A stretch of DNA of 64,000 nt from Zhongshania aquatica (GTDB taxonomy: Bacteria; Pseudomonadota; Gammaproteobacteria; Pseudomonadales; Spongiibacteraceae), in NCBI RefSeq assembly GCF_027257955.1, contig NZ_JANZNQ010000005.1:186001-250000 (forward strand), in the 5' to 3' direction. Each line of letters opens with the position of its first letter. The stretch's first letter is position 1. Shown here piece after piece: positions 8,629-17,388 of the stretch. The translations under genes were made by a program, and so were the position numbers. The notes under the pieces are model-generated. The model was not told the origin of the DNA and did no database searches. It worked only from the letters and a program-made list of their open reading frames with translations.

Positions 8629-9300
8629 ATGGGATTTTATGATCAGCTTCAAAACGAGACCGCCACTGCAAGAGCAGAACTTTACACCATCGATTTCATC
8701 CAGCACGGGGTGAGCGGCAAGCTCAGTTTGAATGACTATATTCAATTTTTAACGCAGGCCTACCACCACGTAAAACACACTGTTCCCTTGTTAATGGCCT
8801 GCGGCGGCCGCTTAGGTGAAGAACATGAATGGCTTCGCGTGGCAGTGGCAGAATACATTGAAGAAGAACTCGGCCATCAAGAATGGATACTCAACGATAT
8901 CGAAGCCTGCGGTGGCGATCGTGAACAGGTACGCAACAGCCGTCCTGCGCCGTCTACCGAACTGATGGTGTCCTACGCCTACGACATGATCAACCGTGTG
9001 AATCCCGTTGGCTTTTTTGGCATGGTGCAAGTACTTGAAGGCACCAGTATTGCGATTGCCGATAATGCCGCGGAAGCGATTCGTTCAAGCTTAAATTTAC
9101 CAAAACGCGCATTTAGCTATTTAACGTCACATGGCGCATTAGATGTTGAACATGTCGAGTTCTTCAAAGGTTTAATGAATCGTATCGACAACGAGCAAGA
9201 TCAGGCGCAAATTATTCACAGTGCCACCATGTTCTACAGTTTGTACGGCAATATCTTTCGCGAACTTGGCGAGCGAGGAGATTTGCAACATGCCGCATAA
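8629..9300 (+). CDS. Haem-oxygenase-like (TenA/UndA-type) metalloenzyme
   Basis: The 223-aa all-helical protein has the TenA/HDO fold. Potential metal ligands are E80xxH83, E137 and D172xxH175, the pattern found in di-iron oxidases/oxygenases of the HDO superfamily such as UndA. True TenA thiaminases instead rely on a Cys nucleophile, and no thiamin genes are near. HDO enzymes act on fatty acids or amino acids (decarboxylation, N-oxygenation, desaturation). Placed three bases after an acyl-activating ligase and followed by an SDR, it is probably the oxidative step of a small pathway. The family call is strong; the reaction is inference. Confidence 0.85.
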   Translation: MGFYDQLQNETATARAELYTIDFIQHGVSGKLSLNDYIQFLTQAYHHVKHTVPLLMACGGRLGEEHEWLRVAVAEYIEEELGHQEWILNDIEACGGDREQVRNSRPAPSTELMVSYAYDMINRVNPVGFFGMVQVLEGTSIAIADNAAEAIRSSLNLPKRAFSYLTSHGALDVEHVEFFKGLMNRIDNEQDQAQIIHSATMFYSLYGNIFRELGERGDLQHAA

Positions 9301-9328
9301 ATCCCATCAGCAAAGGAGCTTTTAAGTC

Positions 9329-10120
9329 ATGTCAGCATTAACCATTGTGCTTACTGGCGCCTGCGGCGGCATCGGCAAGGCCTTGGCTGTCGCATTTTCC
9401 AGCGCTGGTCACAACCTCGTTTTGATAGGCCGCAATGCAGAAGCGCTAGCCGCACTGCGAGACGGTCTCCCTCGGCCACGCAGCCACCGCTATCTTGTCG
9501 CAGATTTGTCTTCTGCCGCTGATATTATCGAACTTTGCGCCGACATCGCCGACGGCCCGGCAATCGACGTATTGGTTAACAATGCGGGTGTGTCTAACTT
9601 TGGCCTACTCTCTGACACTGACGACGCCACCATGGAACAGCTGCTCCAGCTGAATATGTTGGCACCAATGCGCCTGTGCAGAGAACTCATGCCTTTACTG
9701 TTAAAAAGCCAGAACGCGACAGTGATCAATATTGGCTCAGGCTTTGGCAGCATTGGCTTCGCCGGATTCGCAGTCTATAGCGCCAGTAAATTCGGTCTCC
9801 GCGGATTTACCGAGGCCATGCAGCGCGAATACGCGAACGAACAAATTGCCATTCACTACCTTGCACCACGAGCGGTGAAGACCTCGATGAACTCCGACAA
9901 AGTCGTTGCCATGAATACTGATCTGGGCAACGCCGCAGATGACCCTGAAGTCGTTGCAAGTGCAGCAATAGCACTGCTGCAGCAAAGAAAAAGTAGTAAT
10001 CGCTATCTAGGTTGGCCAGAACGCTTTTTTGTCCGTCTCAATGCCTTATTTCCTTCTATAGTATCTAGTGCACTAAAAAAACAATTGGGTACCATCCTGC
10101 GCTACGCAAAATCGTCCTAG
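9329..10120 (+). CDS. Short-chain dehydrogenase/reductase
   Basis: The protein is 263 aa with a Rossmann fold: cofactor motif TGACGGIG (residues 9-16), NNAG (84-87) and the catalytic YxxxK (Y150, K154) with the Ser in GSGFGS. The basic residue after strand 2 (GRN) suggests NADP(H). It begins 28 bases after the HDO gene with a strong AAAGGAG. It probably reduces or oxidises a carbonyl/alcohol intermediate made by its neighbours; the substrate cannot be read from sequence. The C-terminus is basic and hydrophobic, which could give loose membrane contact. Confidence 0.9.
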   Translation: MSALTIVLTGACGGIGKALAVAFSSAGHNLVLIGRNAEALAALRDGLPRPRSHRYLVADLSSAADIIELCADIADGPAIDVLVNNAGVSNFGLLSDTDDATMEQLLQLNMLAPMRLCRELMPLLLKSQNATVINIGSGFGSIGFAGFAVYSASKFGLRGFTEAMQREYANEQIAIHYLAPRAVKTSMNSDKVVAMNTDLGNAADDPEVVASAAIALLQQRKSSNRYLGWPERFFVRLNALFPSIVSSALKKQLGTILRYAKSS

Positions 10121-10152
10121 GAAACCCGCTTCTCTACCAAGGTAGATCATCA

Positions 10153-10839
10153 ATGAAAAACATAGCCGCCGCACACCGTTTTTGCTTACTACTGTTGTTA
10201 ACTGTTTTACCCGTCTTTGCGCATGCCCAAGGGACGCAGAACGAAGACGCGACGATGACCGATACGCCAAGCGCCGCCGTCGCCGAATTGCAGACAACAT
10301 GGGCGCTAGCACAGTACGAGGCTGACGAGAAGCGACAAGAAAGGAGCTTTGAAACACTATTAGAAAAAGCAAATACTCTCATACAAAACACACCAAAGAA
10401 CGCTGACCTCTATGTTTGGCGAGGCATCATTAAGGCCAGTTACGCGGGTGTCAAAGGTGGATTAGGTGCACTCAGCCTAGTCAAAGAAGCCAAAATCGAT
10501 TTAGAAACCGCCATCAATTTAGGCGGCGGCTCACTACAAGCAGCGGCGCGTACCAGTTTAGGCTCATTATATTTTCAAGTTCCGCCTTGGCCAATTGGCT
10601 TTGGTAATGATAAAAAGGCAGAAGCTTACCTTCTTGAAGGGTTGGCTATGGCGCCGGACGATATAGACAGCAACTATTTTTATGCGCGGTTTCTACTTGA
10701 CCAACGACAAGGCGAAAAGGCACGCCAATATCTTGAACGCGCGTATACTGCGCCTAGACGTCTGGGCCGCGCCTACGCAGACCAAGAACGCCAGCGCGAG
10801 GTACTTGAATTAATTACCGAGCAACAAAAACAAAAATGA
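10153..10839 (+). CDS. Secreted TPR-like protein of unknown function
   Basis: The 228-aa product has a clear Sec signal peptide (residues 1-25, cleavage after AHA). The mature part has helical repeats of the TPR type, for example TLIQNTPKNADLYVWRGIIKA and GLAMAPDDIDSNYFYARFLLDQ. It resembles periplasmic TPR proteins, which usually hold partner proteins. It sits between the SDR and the two-component genes in the same transcription run, so it may be a periplasmic accessory to the pathway or sensor. No specific function is recognised. Confidence 0.75.
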   Translation: MKNIAAAHRFCLLLLLTVLPVFAHAQGTQNEDATMTDTPSAAVAELQTTWALAQYEADEKRQERSFETLLEKANTLIQNTPKNADLYVWRGIIKASYAGVKGGLGALSLVKEAKIDLETAINLGGGSLQAAARTSLGSLYFQVPPWPIGFGNDKKAEAYLLEGLAMAPDDIDSNYFYARFLLDQRQGEKARQYLERAYTAPRRLGRAYADQERQREVLELITEQQKQK

Positions 10840-10866
10840 TCTGACAAAGGAGGGTATCCCGACTTC

Positions 10867-11529
10867 ATGCGAGTTTTGCTAATTGAGGATGATATATCAC
10901 TCGCCGACGGCACAGTGAAGGCCCTGCGTCGCGCCGGCTATGCGGTTGACCATGCGGCAACAGGCAAAGAAGGGCGACGCTATTTTGAGGCAGGTCAATT
11001 AGACATATTAATTTTAGATCTCGGCTTACCCGACATTGATGGTTTAGTACTGTTGCGCGAACTGCGTCAACTGCAAACCGGTGTACCAGTGTTGATTTTA
11101 ACCGCTCGCGACGCGCTCACCGACAAAGTCTCCGGCTTAGACGCCGGTGCCGATGATTACCTGACCAAGCCCTTTGCCTTTGAAGAGCTTCTAGCACGTA
11201 TTCGTGTTTTATCCCGCCGCAATACTCCAGCCCGTGAGCCCGAACTTAAAATCGGCAATGTGCTCATCAATATCGCCAGTCACGAAGTGCAATTGGATGG
11301 CGAAGTTCAAAAATTATCGCGACGAGAGTTCGCCATCTTACGCGCCTTAGCTGATCGACCAGGGCAGGTTTTCTCCCGCGAACAGTTAGAGGAAAAACTG
11401 TACAGCTGGGGCGATGAAGTCACCAGCAATACCGTAGACGTACATGTGCATAATTTGCGCAAGAAATTAGGTCATACCTTAATTAAAAATATTCGGGGCG
11501 TCGGCTTTATTCTCGGGAGTACTGAGTGA
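10867..11529 (+). CDS. OmpR/PhoB-type response regulator (QseB/PmrA group)
   Basis: The 220-aa protein has a receiver domain (acidic pair E7/D8/D9, phospho-acceptor D51 in ILDLGLPDIDG, K101 region TKPF) and a winged-helix DNA-binding domain at about residues 125-218. The sequence is closest in style to QseB/PmrA regulators. The gene overlaps the kinase gene by four bases, so they form a pair. A PmrA-like box in front of the operon suggests that this protein controls its own operon. Confidence 0.93.
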   Translation: MRVLLIEDDISLADGTVKALRRAGYAVDHAATGKEGRRYFEAGQLDILILDLGLPDIDGLVLLRELRQLQTGVPVLILTARDALTDKVSGLDAGADDYLTKPFAFEELLARIRVLSRRNTPAREPELKIGNVLINIASHEVQLDGEVQKLSRREFAILRALADRPGQVFSREQLEEKLYSWGDEVTSNTVDVHVHNLRKKLGHTLIKNIRGVGFILGSTE

Positions 11530-12890
11530 GTTCACTGCGCCGATTTTTATTGGTCAGTGTTCTATCTGCATTAATGCTGGTGAATTTTATTGCCGCACTG
11601 CACGGCTATCGCTCCAGCATGGTGGAAGCCGAAAATCTCTTTGATCAAAAGTTAACGGCAATGGCCGTGCAATTGTCATCGGTTCCCCTGCGCACAACAA
11701 ATAATGCGCCAGCACCCGATGACGAGAATATGGTATTCCAGTTATTCAACCAAGACGGCAAGCTTGTCTGGCATTCTGTTCATGCGCCAGACCAATACAT
11801 CGCCGCAAACGAAGGCTTCAGTGAAAATAACTTTAATGGCTATCGCTGGCGCACGCTGAGCTATTTTAACTTCGTCAACGGCCATCGCATTATGATTGCC
11901 GAACGGGTAGATCTTCGCTATCAACTAGCGGAGAGCGTGATTCTCCAGTCGATTGTACCCGTCGTATTAGTATTGCCCGTCGCTGGCTTATTGATTTGGT
12001 TAATTATCGGGCACGGTTTGAAAAGCCTTGCCATATTGGCGGGCATTTTACGACGCAAAGCAGCGGACGATTTAAGTGCTGTAGATGTTGGCCACGCACC
12101 GGACGAGCTAATGCCAGTCATTGATTCGGTGAATTCTTTATTACGACGACTAACAGCCTCCTTTGACCGTGAACGACGTTTTTCTGCAGATGCCGCCCAC
12201 GAACTTCGCACCCCGATTAGTGCGATTAAAATGCATTTGCATAATTTGCGGGACGAGTACGGTAAAGACGACGAATCCTTGCTCAATCTCGATCGGGACG
12301 TGGATCGCTTAGCCCATTTAGTTGAGCAGATGCTGTTACTGCATCGCACCACACCGGATCATTATCCGGCGAAATTCGAGCCCATTTCACTGGCAGCGCT
12401 CACACGGGAAATCATCGCCGACCGATATACTGACTTTGTCAGCAAAGATCAAAGCATTGAGTTATTTGGCGATGATGGCGAGGTCAACGGCGATCGCTTT
12501 GCTTTAGGTATACTCATCCAGAATCTATTGAATAATGCCTACAAATATACCCAGCAAGGGGGAGCGATTCAGGTCAAAATAGACACGTTGAAAAATGCCG
12601 TTCGCTTGATGGTCATCGACAATGGCCCGGGCATTTCTGCAGAGGCGCAAGCCAGAGTGTTTGAGCGTTTTTATCGCGTCGGTGGCGACAGACATAGTTC
12701 TGGTGTTAGTGGGTGCGGCCTTGGTCTATCTATTGTCGAGCATATCGCGGAGCTACATAACGCGCGTATTTCCATGGCCAACGGTGAAGACAATACCGGC
12801 CTAGTTGTCAGCGTGGAATTTCCACTAGCAACATCTACAATAGAGTTGAAGCGCAGTATAACGCTAACAGGATACGGAGAACGAAAGTGA
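11526..12890 (+). CDS. Membrane sensor histidine kinase
   Basis: The 454-aa kinase starts at a GTG overlapping the regulator stop. Membrane helices lie at about residues 7-25 and 140-161 and flank a periplasmic sensor region of about 115 residues. A HAMP-like linker leads to the dimerisation domain with H225 (AAHELRTPISAIK), then the ATPase domain with N box (NLLNNAYKYT), G1 (DNGPGI) and G2 (GCGLGLSIV). It resembles QseC/PmrB. No ExxE iron-binding motif of the PmrB type is visible in the sensor part, so the ligand is unknown, though linked iron genes suggest a metal or envelope signal. Confidence 0.92.
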   Translation: MSSLRRFLLVSVLSALMLVNFIAALHGYRSSMVEAENLFDQKLTAMAVQLSSVPLRTTNNAPAPDDENMVFQLFNQDGKLVWHSVHAPDQYIAANEGFSENNFNGYRWRTLSYFNFVNGHRIMIAERVDLRYQLAESVILQSIVPVVLVLPVAGLLIWLIIGHGLKSLAILAGILRRKAADDLSAVDVGHAPDELMPVIDSVNSLLRRLTASFDRERRFSADAAHELRTPISAIKMHLHNLRDEYGKDDESLLNLDRDVDRLAHLVEQMLLLHRTTPDHYPAKFEPISLAALTREIIADRYTDFVSKDQSIELFGDDGEVNGDRFALGILIQNLLNNAYKYTQQGGAIQVKIDTLKNAVRLMVIDNGPGISAEAQARVFERFYRVGGDRHSSGVSGCGLGLSIVEHIAELHNARISMANGEDNTGLVVSVEFPLATSTIELKRSITLTGYGERK

Positions 12891-12906
12891 AGGGTTGCGA
12901 ACACTA

Positions 12907-13239
12907 ATGGTAATTAAATACCGACTTTCTGTTTTAGCATTGAGCCTATTGAGCAGTGTATATGCCTTTGCCGGAAAGCCTGAATTTGAGCTGACTATTC
13001 GGCAACATTTATTTGAGCCATCGATTATAGTCATTCCTGCAAACACCAAGATCAAACTGTGGGTACACAATGAAGATGCCACCCCAGAAGAGTTTGAAAG
13101 CTACGAACTAAACCGCGAAAAAGTCATACTCGGTGGTCAGCGATCGGTGATTTTTATCGGTCCATTGCCACCAGGAGAATATCCCTTTTTTGGTGAATTT
13201 AATCCTAAGAGCGCGCAGGGGAAAATCATTGTTGAATGA
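12907..13239 (+). CDS. Periplasmic cupredoxin-like protein
   Basis: The product is 110 aa. ATG 12907 is preferred over a TTG at 12895 because of the AAGGG upstream. A signal peptide spans residues 1-22 (cleavage near AFA). The mature protein is a single cupredoxin-type beta domain (HLFEPSIIVIPANTKIKLWVHNEDATPEEFES, split by predicted strands). This resembles the cupredoxin domain of EfeO, and the protein is followed by an FTR1 permease, so a role in presenting or oxidising iron for uptake is likely. A full type 1 copper set (Cys, two His, Met) is not visible, so it may not bind copper in the classical way. Confidence 0.8.
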   Translation: MVIKYRLSVLALSLLSSVYAFAGKPEFELTIRQHLFEPSIIVIPANTKIKLWVHNEDATPEEFESYELNREKVILGGQRSVIFIGPLPPGEYPFFGEFNPKSAQGKIIVE

Positions 13240-13281
13240 TATAAGCGCTAATATTAGCAAACTGATTAAAGGTGACGCTAA

Positions 13282-14082
13282 ATGTTACTGACCAGCGTTA
13301 TCATTGTGATTCGCGAGGTGCTTGAAGCCGCGCTGCTAGTTAGTATTTTACTGTCACTGTGCTTTCAGTTAGGCATTGAGCGCAGCTGGTTTAAGTGGGG
13401 ACTCTTAGGCGGTATCGCGGGCTCCATCGGCCTAGGTAGTCAGCTCGGTTATATTTCAAATTGGTTTGATGGTGTTGGCCAAGAAGTCATTGACGCAGGC
13501 TTACAAATATTTATTTATATCTGTCTTTTGTATATCTGTGTTCAATTTATAAACCATTTTTATAAGCGCCATCCCTTGACGAATGTTCTTCGTGCGACGC
13601 TAATCATCATTATTAGCTGCGCGATGACACGGGAAGGTTCCGAGATTTATATTTATTTATCTGCTTTTCAAAGTTTGCCGGAAACTGGCGTAAGCTTATA
13701 CAGCGGCTCTGCAATCGGCCTGGGTATTGGATTTAGTTGTTGCGCCTTGTTTTATTATTGGCTCTTGAGTTTTAGCCCGTCCCGCGCATTGTTAGTGAGT
13801 TGCGCGCTGTTAACTATGGTTGCCAGCGGCATGATGTTGCAGGCAGGGAAAATGTTGATCCAAGCAGATTTACTTCCCGACGGTCAGTTATGGGACAGCA
13901 ATAGCCTATTGCCGGAAGATGGCTTGACTGGGCAATTGCTGTACGCGCTGGCAGGCTACGAAGCCACACCCGCACCGGCACAACTTATCATGTATTCACT
14001 GAGCGCCGCCTGCATGGCCACCGTCATGCTACTTCGTTATAACTCTTGGCGTAAGCAAAAGGTAGCAGAGGAAATTAGTTAA
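13282..14082 (+). CDS. FTR1-family iron permease
   Basis: The 266-aa polytopic membrane protein has about seven helices and both REXXE iron-binding motifs of the FTR1/EfeU family: REVLE at residues 11-15 and REGSE at 117-121. FTR1 permeases move ferric iron produced by an oxidase partner. The preceding cupredoxin protein is the natural partner, as in EfeUOB. The outer-membrane gene follows after one base. The link to a two-component pair suggests iron- or redox-responsive expression. Confidence 0.9.
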   Translation: MLLTSVIIVIREVLEAALLVSILLSLCFQLGIERSWFKWGLLGGIAGSIGLGSQLGYISNWFDGVGQEVIDAGLQIFIYICLLYICVQFINHFYKRHPLTNVLRATLIIIISCAMTREGSEIYIYLSAFQSLPETGVSLYSGSAIGLGIGFSCCALFYYWLLSFSPSRALLVSCALLTMVASGMMLQAGKMLIQADLLPDGQLWDSNSLLPEDGLTGQLLYALAGYEATPAPAQLIMYSLSAACMATVMLLRYNSWRKQKVAEEIS

Positions 14083-14083
14083 C

Positions 14084-14803
14084 ATGCAGCTTCGATATTT
14101 TATTTACGCGACTTGCATACTGATTCCCGCTGGAATCACAAGTCATGCATACGCAGATGGTTTATCGGTAGATAAAATTTATGATCCCTATGTAAACGAA
14201 TTAGAAAAAGAATTGGAATACCGACTGAGTAAAGCAGAGGGGGGCCTACAAGCGCCCGATGGTTTTATTATTCATCGCTTAGGATTTGGCACAGCACTGA
14301 ACGATAGTTTTGCGGTAGAGGCCTATATCAATGCTCAGGGTACCGACGATGCAGATCGACTGAGTGCCTATGAATTAGAGTTACGTTGGCAGCTAACGGA
14401 GCAAGGTGAATACGACGTCGACTGGGGCGCTATATTTGAGTTTGAACACAGCCGTGATTACAACGTTGAGGAATTAGTGGCTAAGTTGGTAGCGCTAAAG
14501 GAATGGGGTAATTACGTCACCACCGCGAATGCGAGTCTCATTTACGAATCTAGCGAAAAGACCGGCGACGAGTTTGAAACAGCCCTTTCTATACAGGCCC
14601 GCTATCGATATAGGTCAATGCTGGAACCTGCGGTAGAGTTTTACGCGTCCGAAGATTACCGCGGCATTGGGCCCGTACTAGTAGGCTCTATGCGGCTAGA
14701 GGGTGCAAATAGTTTGCGCTGGGAAACAGGTACGATATTTGGCGTGGACTCTGACAGTGCAGATTATACTTTTCGCTTAATGCTGGAATACGAATTCTAC
14801 TAA
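14084..14803 (+). CDS. Putative outer-membrane beta-barrel protein
   Basis: The 239-aa protein has a signal peptide (residues 1-24, cleavage after AYA) and a mature part of alternating polar/hydrophobic beta strands ending in the aromatic C-terminal residue Tyr (YEFY), typical of outer-membrane barrels. I do not recognise a named family. It is the last gene of the ten-gene run, one base after the FTR1 permease, and may form a channel or structural partner for metal uptake. Its stop overlaps the stop of the opposite-strand PilZ gene. Confidence 0.75.
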   Translation: MQLRYFIYATCILIPAGITSHAYADGLSVDKIYDPYVNELEKELEYRLSKAEGGLQAPDGFIIHRLGFGTALNDSFAVEAYINAQGTDDADRLSAYELELRWQLTEQGEYDVDWGAIFEFEHSRDYNVEELVAKLVALKEWGNYVTTANASLIYESSEKTGDEFETALSIQARYRYRSMLEPAVEFYASEDYRGIGPVLVGSMRLEGANSLRWETGTIFGVDSDSADYTFRLMLEYEFY

Positions 14804-15183
14804 GCGTCATTCTCTGGGTTGGGTTTGCCGGCCATTTTTTGCCTGAAAAATAGCGGAAAACGACTGTTGATATACGACTGCTCTCGCATCACATGATGAA
14901 AACTGATGTTGTTGTGTAGAGTAACCACCGCGCCGCGTGAATCAAGCCGGTATATCTCGCCTTCAATATATTCTGTGGTTTTATCCTGAAACCTGATCTT
15001 TCCACACATCTGCTCGCCGACAGCAAAGGTAGCCCCTTGGGGCAATTCTAGCACCACACTCTTTTCGGATATTTCTAATACCTTGTAAGAGCTACCATCA
15101 TCCGCAATTAACGGCGGCTGCGCCGTGATTGGGTAGGGCAGACGAAAAAATCTTCTCCGCTGACTGTCTTTCTCGTTACTCAT
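14800..15183 (-). CDS. PilZ-domain protein
   Basis: From the ATG at 15183 the protein has 127 aa; longer starts to 15234 are possible and no ribosome-binding site decides between them. It begins with the c-di-GMP binding RxxxR-type motif (QRRRFFRLPYP) followed by a PilZ beta barrel, although the second D/NxSxxG motif is weak (EISEKSVVLE), so c-di-GMP binding needs caution. PilZ proteins couple c-di-GMP to motility or surface behaviour. It is convergent with the outer-membrane gene, their stop codons sharing bases 14801-14802. Confidence 0.8.
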   Translation of the reverse strand: MSNEKDSQRRRFFRLPYPITAQPPLIADDGSSYKVLEISEKSVVLELPQGATFAVGEQMCGKIRFQDKTTEYIEGEIYRLDSRGAVVTLHNNISFHHVMREQSYINSRFPLFFRQKMAGKPNPENDA

Positions 15184-15294
15184 TACGAATTCACTACTGC
15201 CTAGCATCGTTATTTCATCTTCTTTGTAGAGCATTGCGGATGTCTTGTCGACACTTACCGAGTTAATGTAAGTATCGGCAAATATGAGATTTTC

Positions 15295-17388
15295 TTAAAC
15301 CGAGGCGTAAACCGTGCGATTTGACAACCAGCGCTGTATGAGCGGCTTCACGTGGGATGGATGGGCCTGCATAATATGCTGAGCTTGTATTTTCACGTCA
15401 TCAAGTAAATGGGTATCTCTCTGTAAGTCCGCTATTTTAAAACTCATCAACCCCGTTTGCCGGGTACCTAACACTTCACCGGGGCCACGTAGTTGTAAGT
15501 CTTGCTCGGCAATTACAAAGCCATCTGTACTATCCCGAAGGGCGCTCAATCTCTGTTTGCCATTGCGAGACAGCGGCGACTGATACAGCAAAACGCAAAA
15601 ACTTTGACGACTGCCGCGCCCAACCCGACCACGTAACTGATGTAGCTGAGCAAGCCCAAGACGCTCCGCGTTTTCAATAATCATTAGCGAGGCATTGGGC
15701 ACATCAACGCCAACCTCTATCACCGTCGTCGCCACCAATAAATTGAGTTTAGCCGCTTTGAAATCTGCCATTACCTCGGCTTTTTCCTTTGGTTTCATAC
15801 GACCGTGCACTAAACCAACATTCAGTTCTGGCAGGGTTTCCTTTAACAGCTCCCAACTTGCTTCGGCGGCCTGCGCCTGTAATTTGTCTGACTCCTCAAT
15901 CAGCGTGCATACCCAATAGGCCTGCTGGCCACTCGCACACACCGCCCGCAAGCGCTCCATGACATCATCCCGGCGGTCATTAGCTAACACCACCGTATTC
16001 ACCGGCGTTCGGCCAGGCGGCAATTCGTCAATCACCGAGGTGTCTAAATCGGCATACGCCGTCATCGCTAGCGTCCGCGGAATCGGTGTGGCGGTCATAA
16101 TCAATTGATGTGGTTGGCCCACATTCACAGCGGCTTTTTGTTTAAGTGCCAGACGTTGATGAACGCCAAAGCGATGTTGTTCATCAATAATCACCAAGCC
16201 GAGCTTGGCGAACTCCACGTCATTTTGAAATAGGGCGTGGGTACCCACTGCAACGTGTGCATCGTGATTCGCAATCGCGTCACTTTGAAGCTGGCGCGCC
16301 TTGCCTTTGAGCTTGCCCGTTAGCCACGCGACATGTAAACCCAAGGGTTCAAACCACTGTCTAAAATTTTGGTAGTGCTGCTCGGCGAGAATTTCAGTCG
16401 GCGCCATTATCGCCACTTGGTAGCCGCTACTCACCGCACGCAGTGCGGCCAAGGCAGCGACGGCGGTTTTGCCACTACCAACATCCCCCTGAACCAAGCG
16501 CAACATGGGAATGCGGCTATGTAAGTCTTTGGCGATCTCGGCTGCCACCCGCTTTTGAGCCCCTGTTAAAGTAAAGCCCAACTCGCTAAGAAAAACCTTT
16601 TGCAATTTGGTGGGGCCATTTAGCGGCGGCGCACCAGAACGCTGGGTCTCCCGTCGCAACTCTTGCAAAGCGAGATTGTGGGCGAGTAATTCCTCAAAGG
16701 CTAAACGCTGCTGACTGGGATGACGACCGTCCTGTAATTGGCTTAGCGACGCGTCCGCTGGCGGATGATGCAAATACCTCAAGGCATCGGCAAGTGTCCA
16801 ACGACTGCGGCTTATTGCTTGCGGCAGGGAATCGAGCGGCAGCCATTCGGTAATCGGATGGCTTTCAAGGTACTGCAGAGCTTGGTCACACAACTTGCGC
16901 CAACTAGTTTGAGCAAAACCTTCTGTGCTTGGATAGATTGGTGTAAGTCGCTCTTCGACTGCGAGTGGCGAGTCGTCGCTAATAACTCGATATTCGGGAT
17001 GATAAAATTCTAATCCACCGCTGCCGCGACGCGCCTCTCCATAACAGCGCAATGTGGTCCCAGGGGTAAGCTGCGCTTTCTGTGCGGCATTAAAATGAAA
17101 AAAACGTAGGGTAGTGGTACCGGTATTATCTTGTAGTCGGCACACCAAGCTGCGGCGCCGACCAAATACAATATCGGACAATAGAATCGTACCTTCAAAC
17201 ACCACATCGGTATTTAATTGCAGCGCGCCGAGCGGCGTTATACGGGTTCGATCTTGATAACGTAAAGGCAAGTGAAATAGTAAATCCTGGATACTTGAAA
17301 TACCCAGCGCCGCGAGCTTTTCCTGCAAGCGCGGACCAACACCTTTTAAGGTGTTTACGCTAATCTGGTGTATGGCGGCTTGAGCCAT
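15295..17388 (-). CDS. recG: ATP-dependent DNA helicase RecG
   Basis: The 697-aa protein has the N-terminal wedge/OB region (about 1-230), Walker A (GDVGSGKTAVAAL), a DEQH box (IIDEQHRFGV) and the C-terminal helicase half with QLRGRVGRG. RecG remodels stalled replication forks and Holliday junctions. Length matches the family (about 690). Its ATG overlaps the oxyR stop in a TAATG, so oxyR and recG are translated from one message, as in Pseudomonas. Confidence 0.97.
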   Translation of the reverse strand: MAQAAIHQISVNTLKGVGPRLQEKLAALGISSIQDLLFHLPLRYQDRTRITPLGALQLNTDVVFEGTILLSDIVFGRRRSLVCRLQDNTGTTTLRFFHFNAAQKAQLTPGTTLRCYGEARRGSGGLEFYHPEYRVISDDSPLAVEERLTPIYPSTEGFAQTSWRKLCDQALQYLESHPITEWLPLDSLPQAISRSRWTLADALRYLHHPPADASLSQLQDGRHPSQQRLAFEELLAHNLALQELRRETQRSGAPPLNGPTKLQKVFLSELGFTLTGAQKRVAAEIAKDLHSRIPMLRLVQGDVGSGKTAVAALAALRAVSSGYQVAIMAPTEILAEQHYQNFRQWFEPLGLHVAWLTGKLKGKARQLQSDAIANHDAHVAVGTHALFQNDVEFAKLGLVIIDEQHRFGVHQRLALKQKAAVNVGQPHQLIMTATPIPRTLAMTAYADLDTSVIDELPPGRTPVNTVVLANDRRDDVMERLRAVCASGQQAYWVCTLIEESDKLQAQAAEASWELLKETLPELNVGLVHGRMKPKEKAEVMADFKAAKLNLLVATTVIEVGVDVPNASLMIIENAERLGLAQLHQLRGRVGRGSRQSFCVLLYQSPLSRNGKQRLSALRDSTDGFVIAEQDLQLRGPGEVLGTRQTGLMSFKIADLQRDTHLLDDVKIQAQHIMQAHPSHVKPLIQRWLSNRTVYASV

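Noticed and set aside
8629-9300. TenA transcription regulator/thiaminase
   Set aside because: No thiamin genes nearby and the residues fit a metal site, so the usual automatic name is not used.
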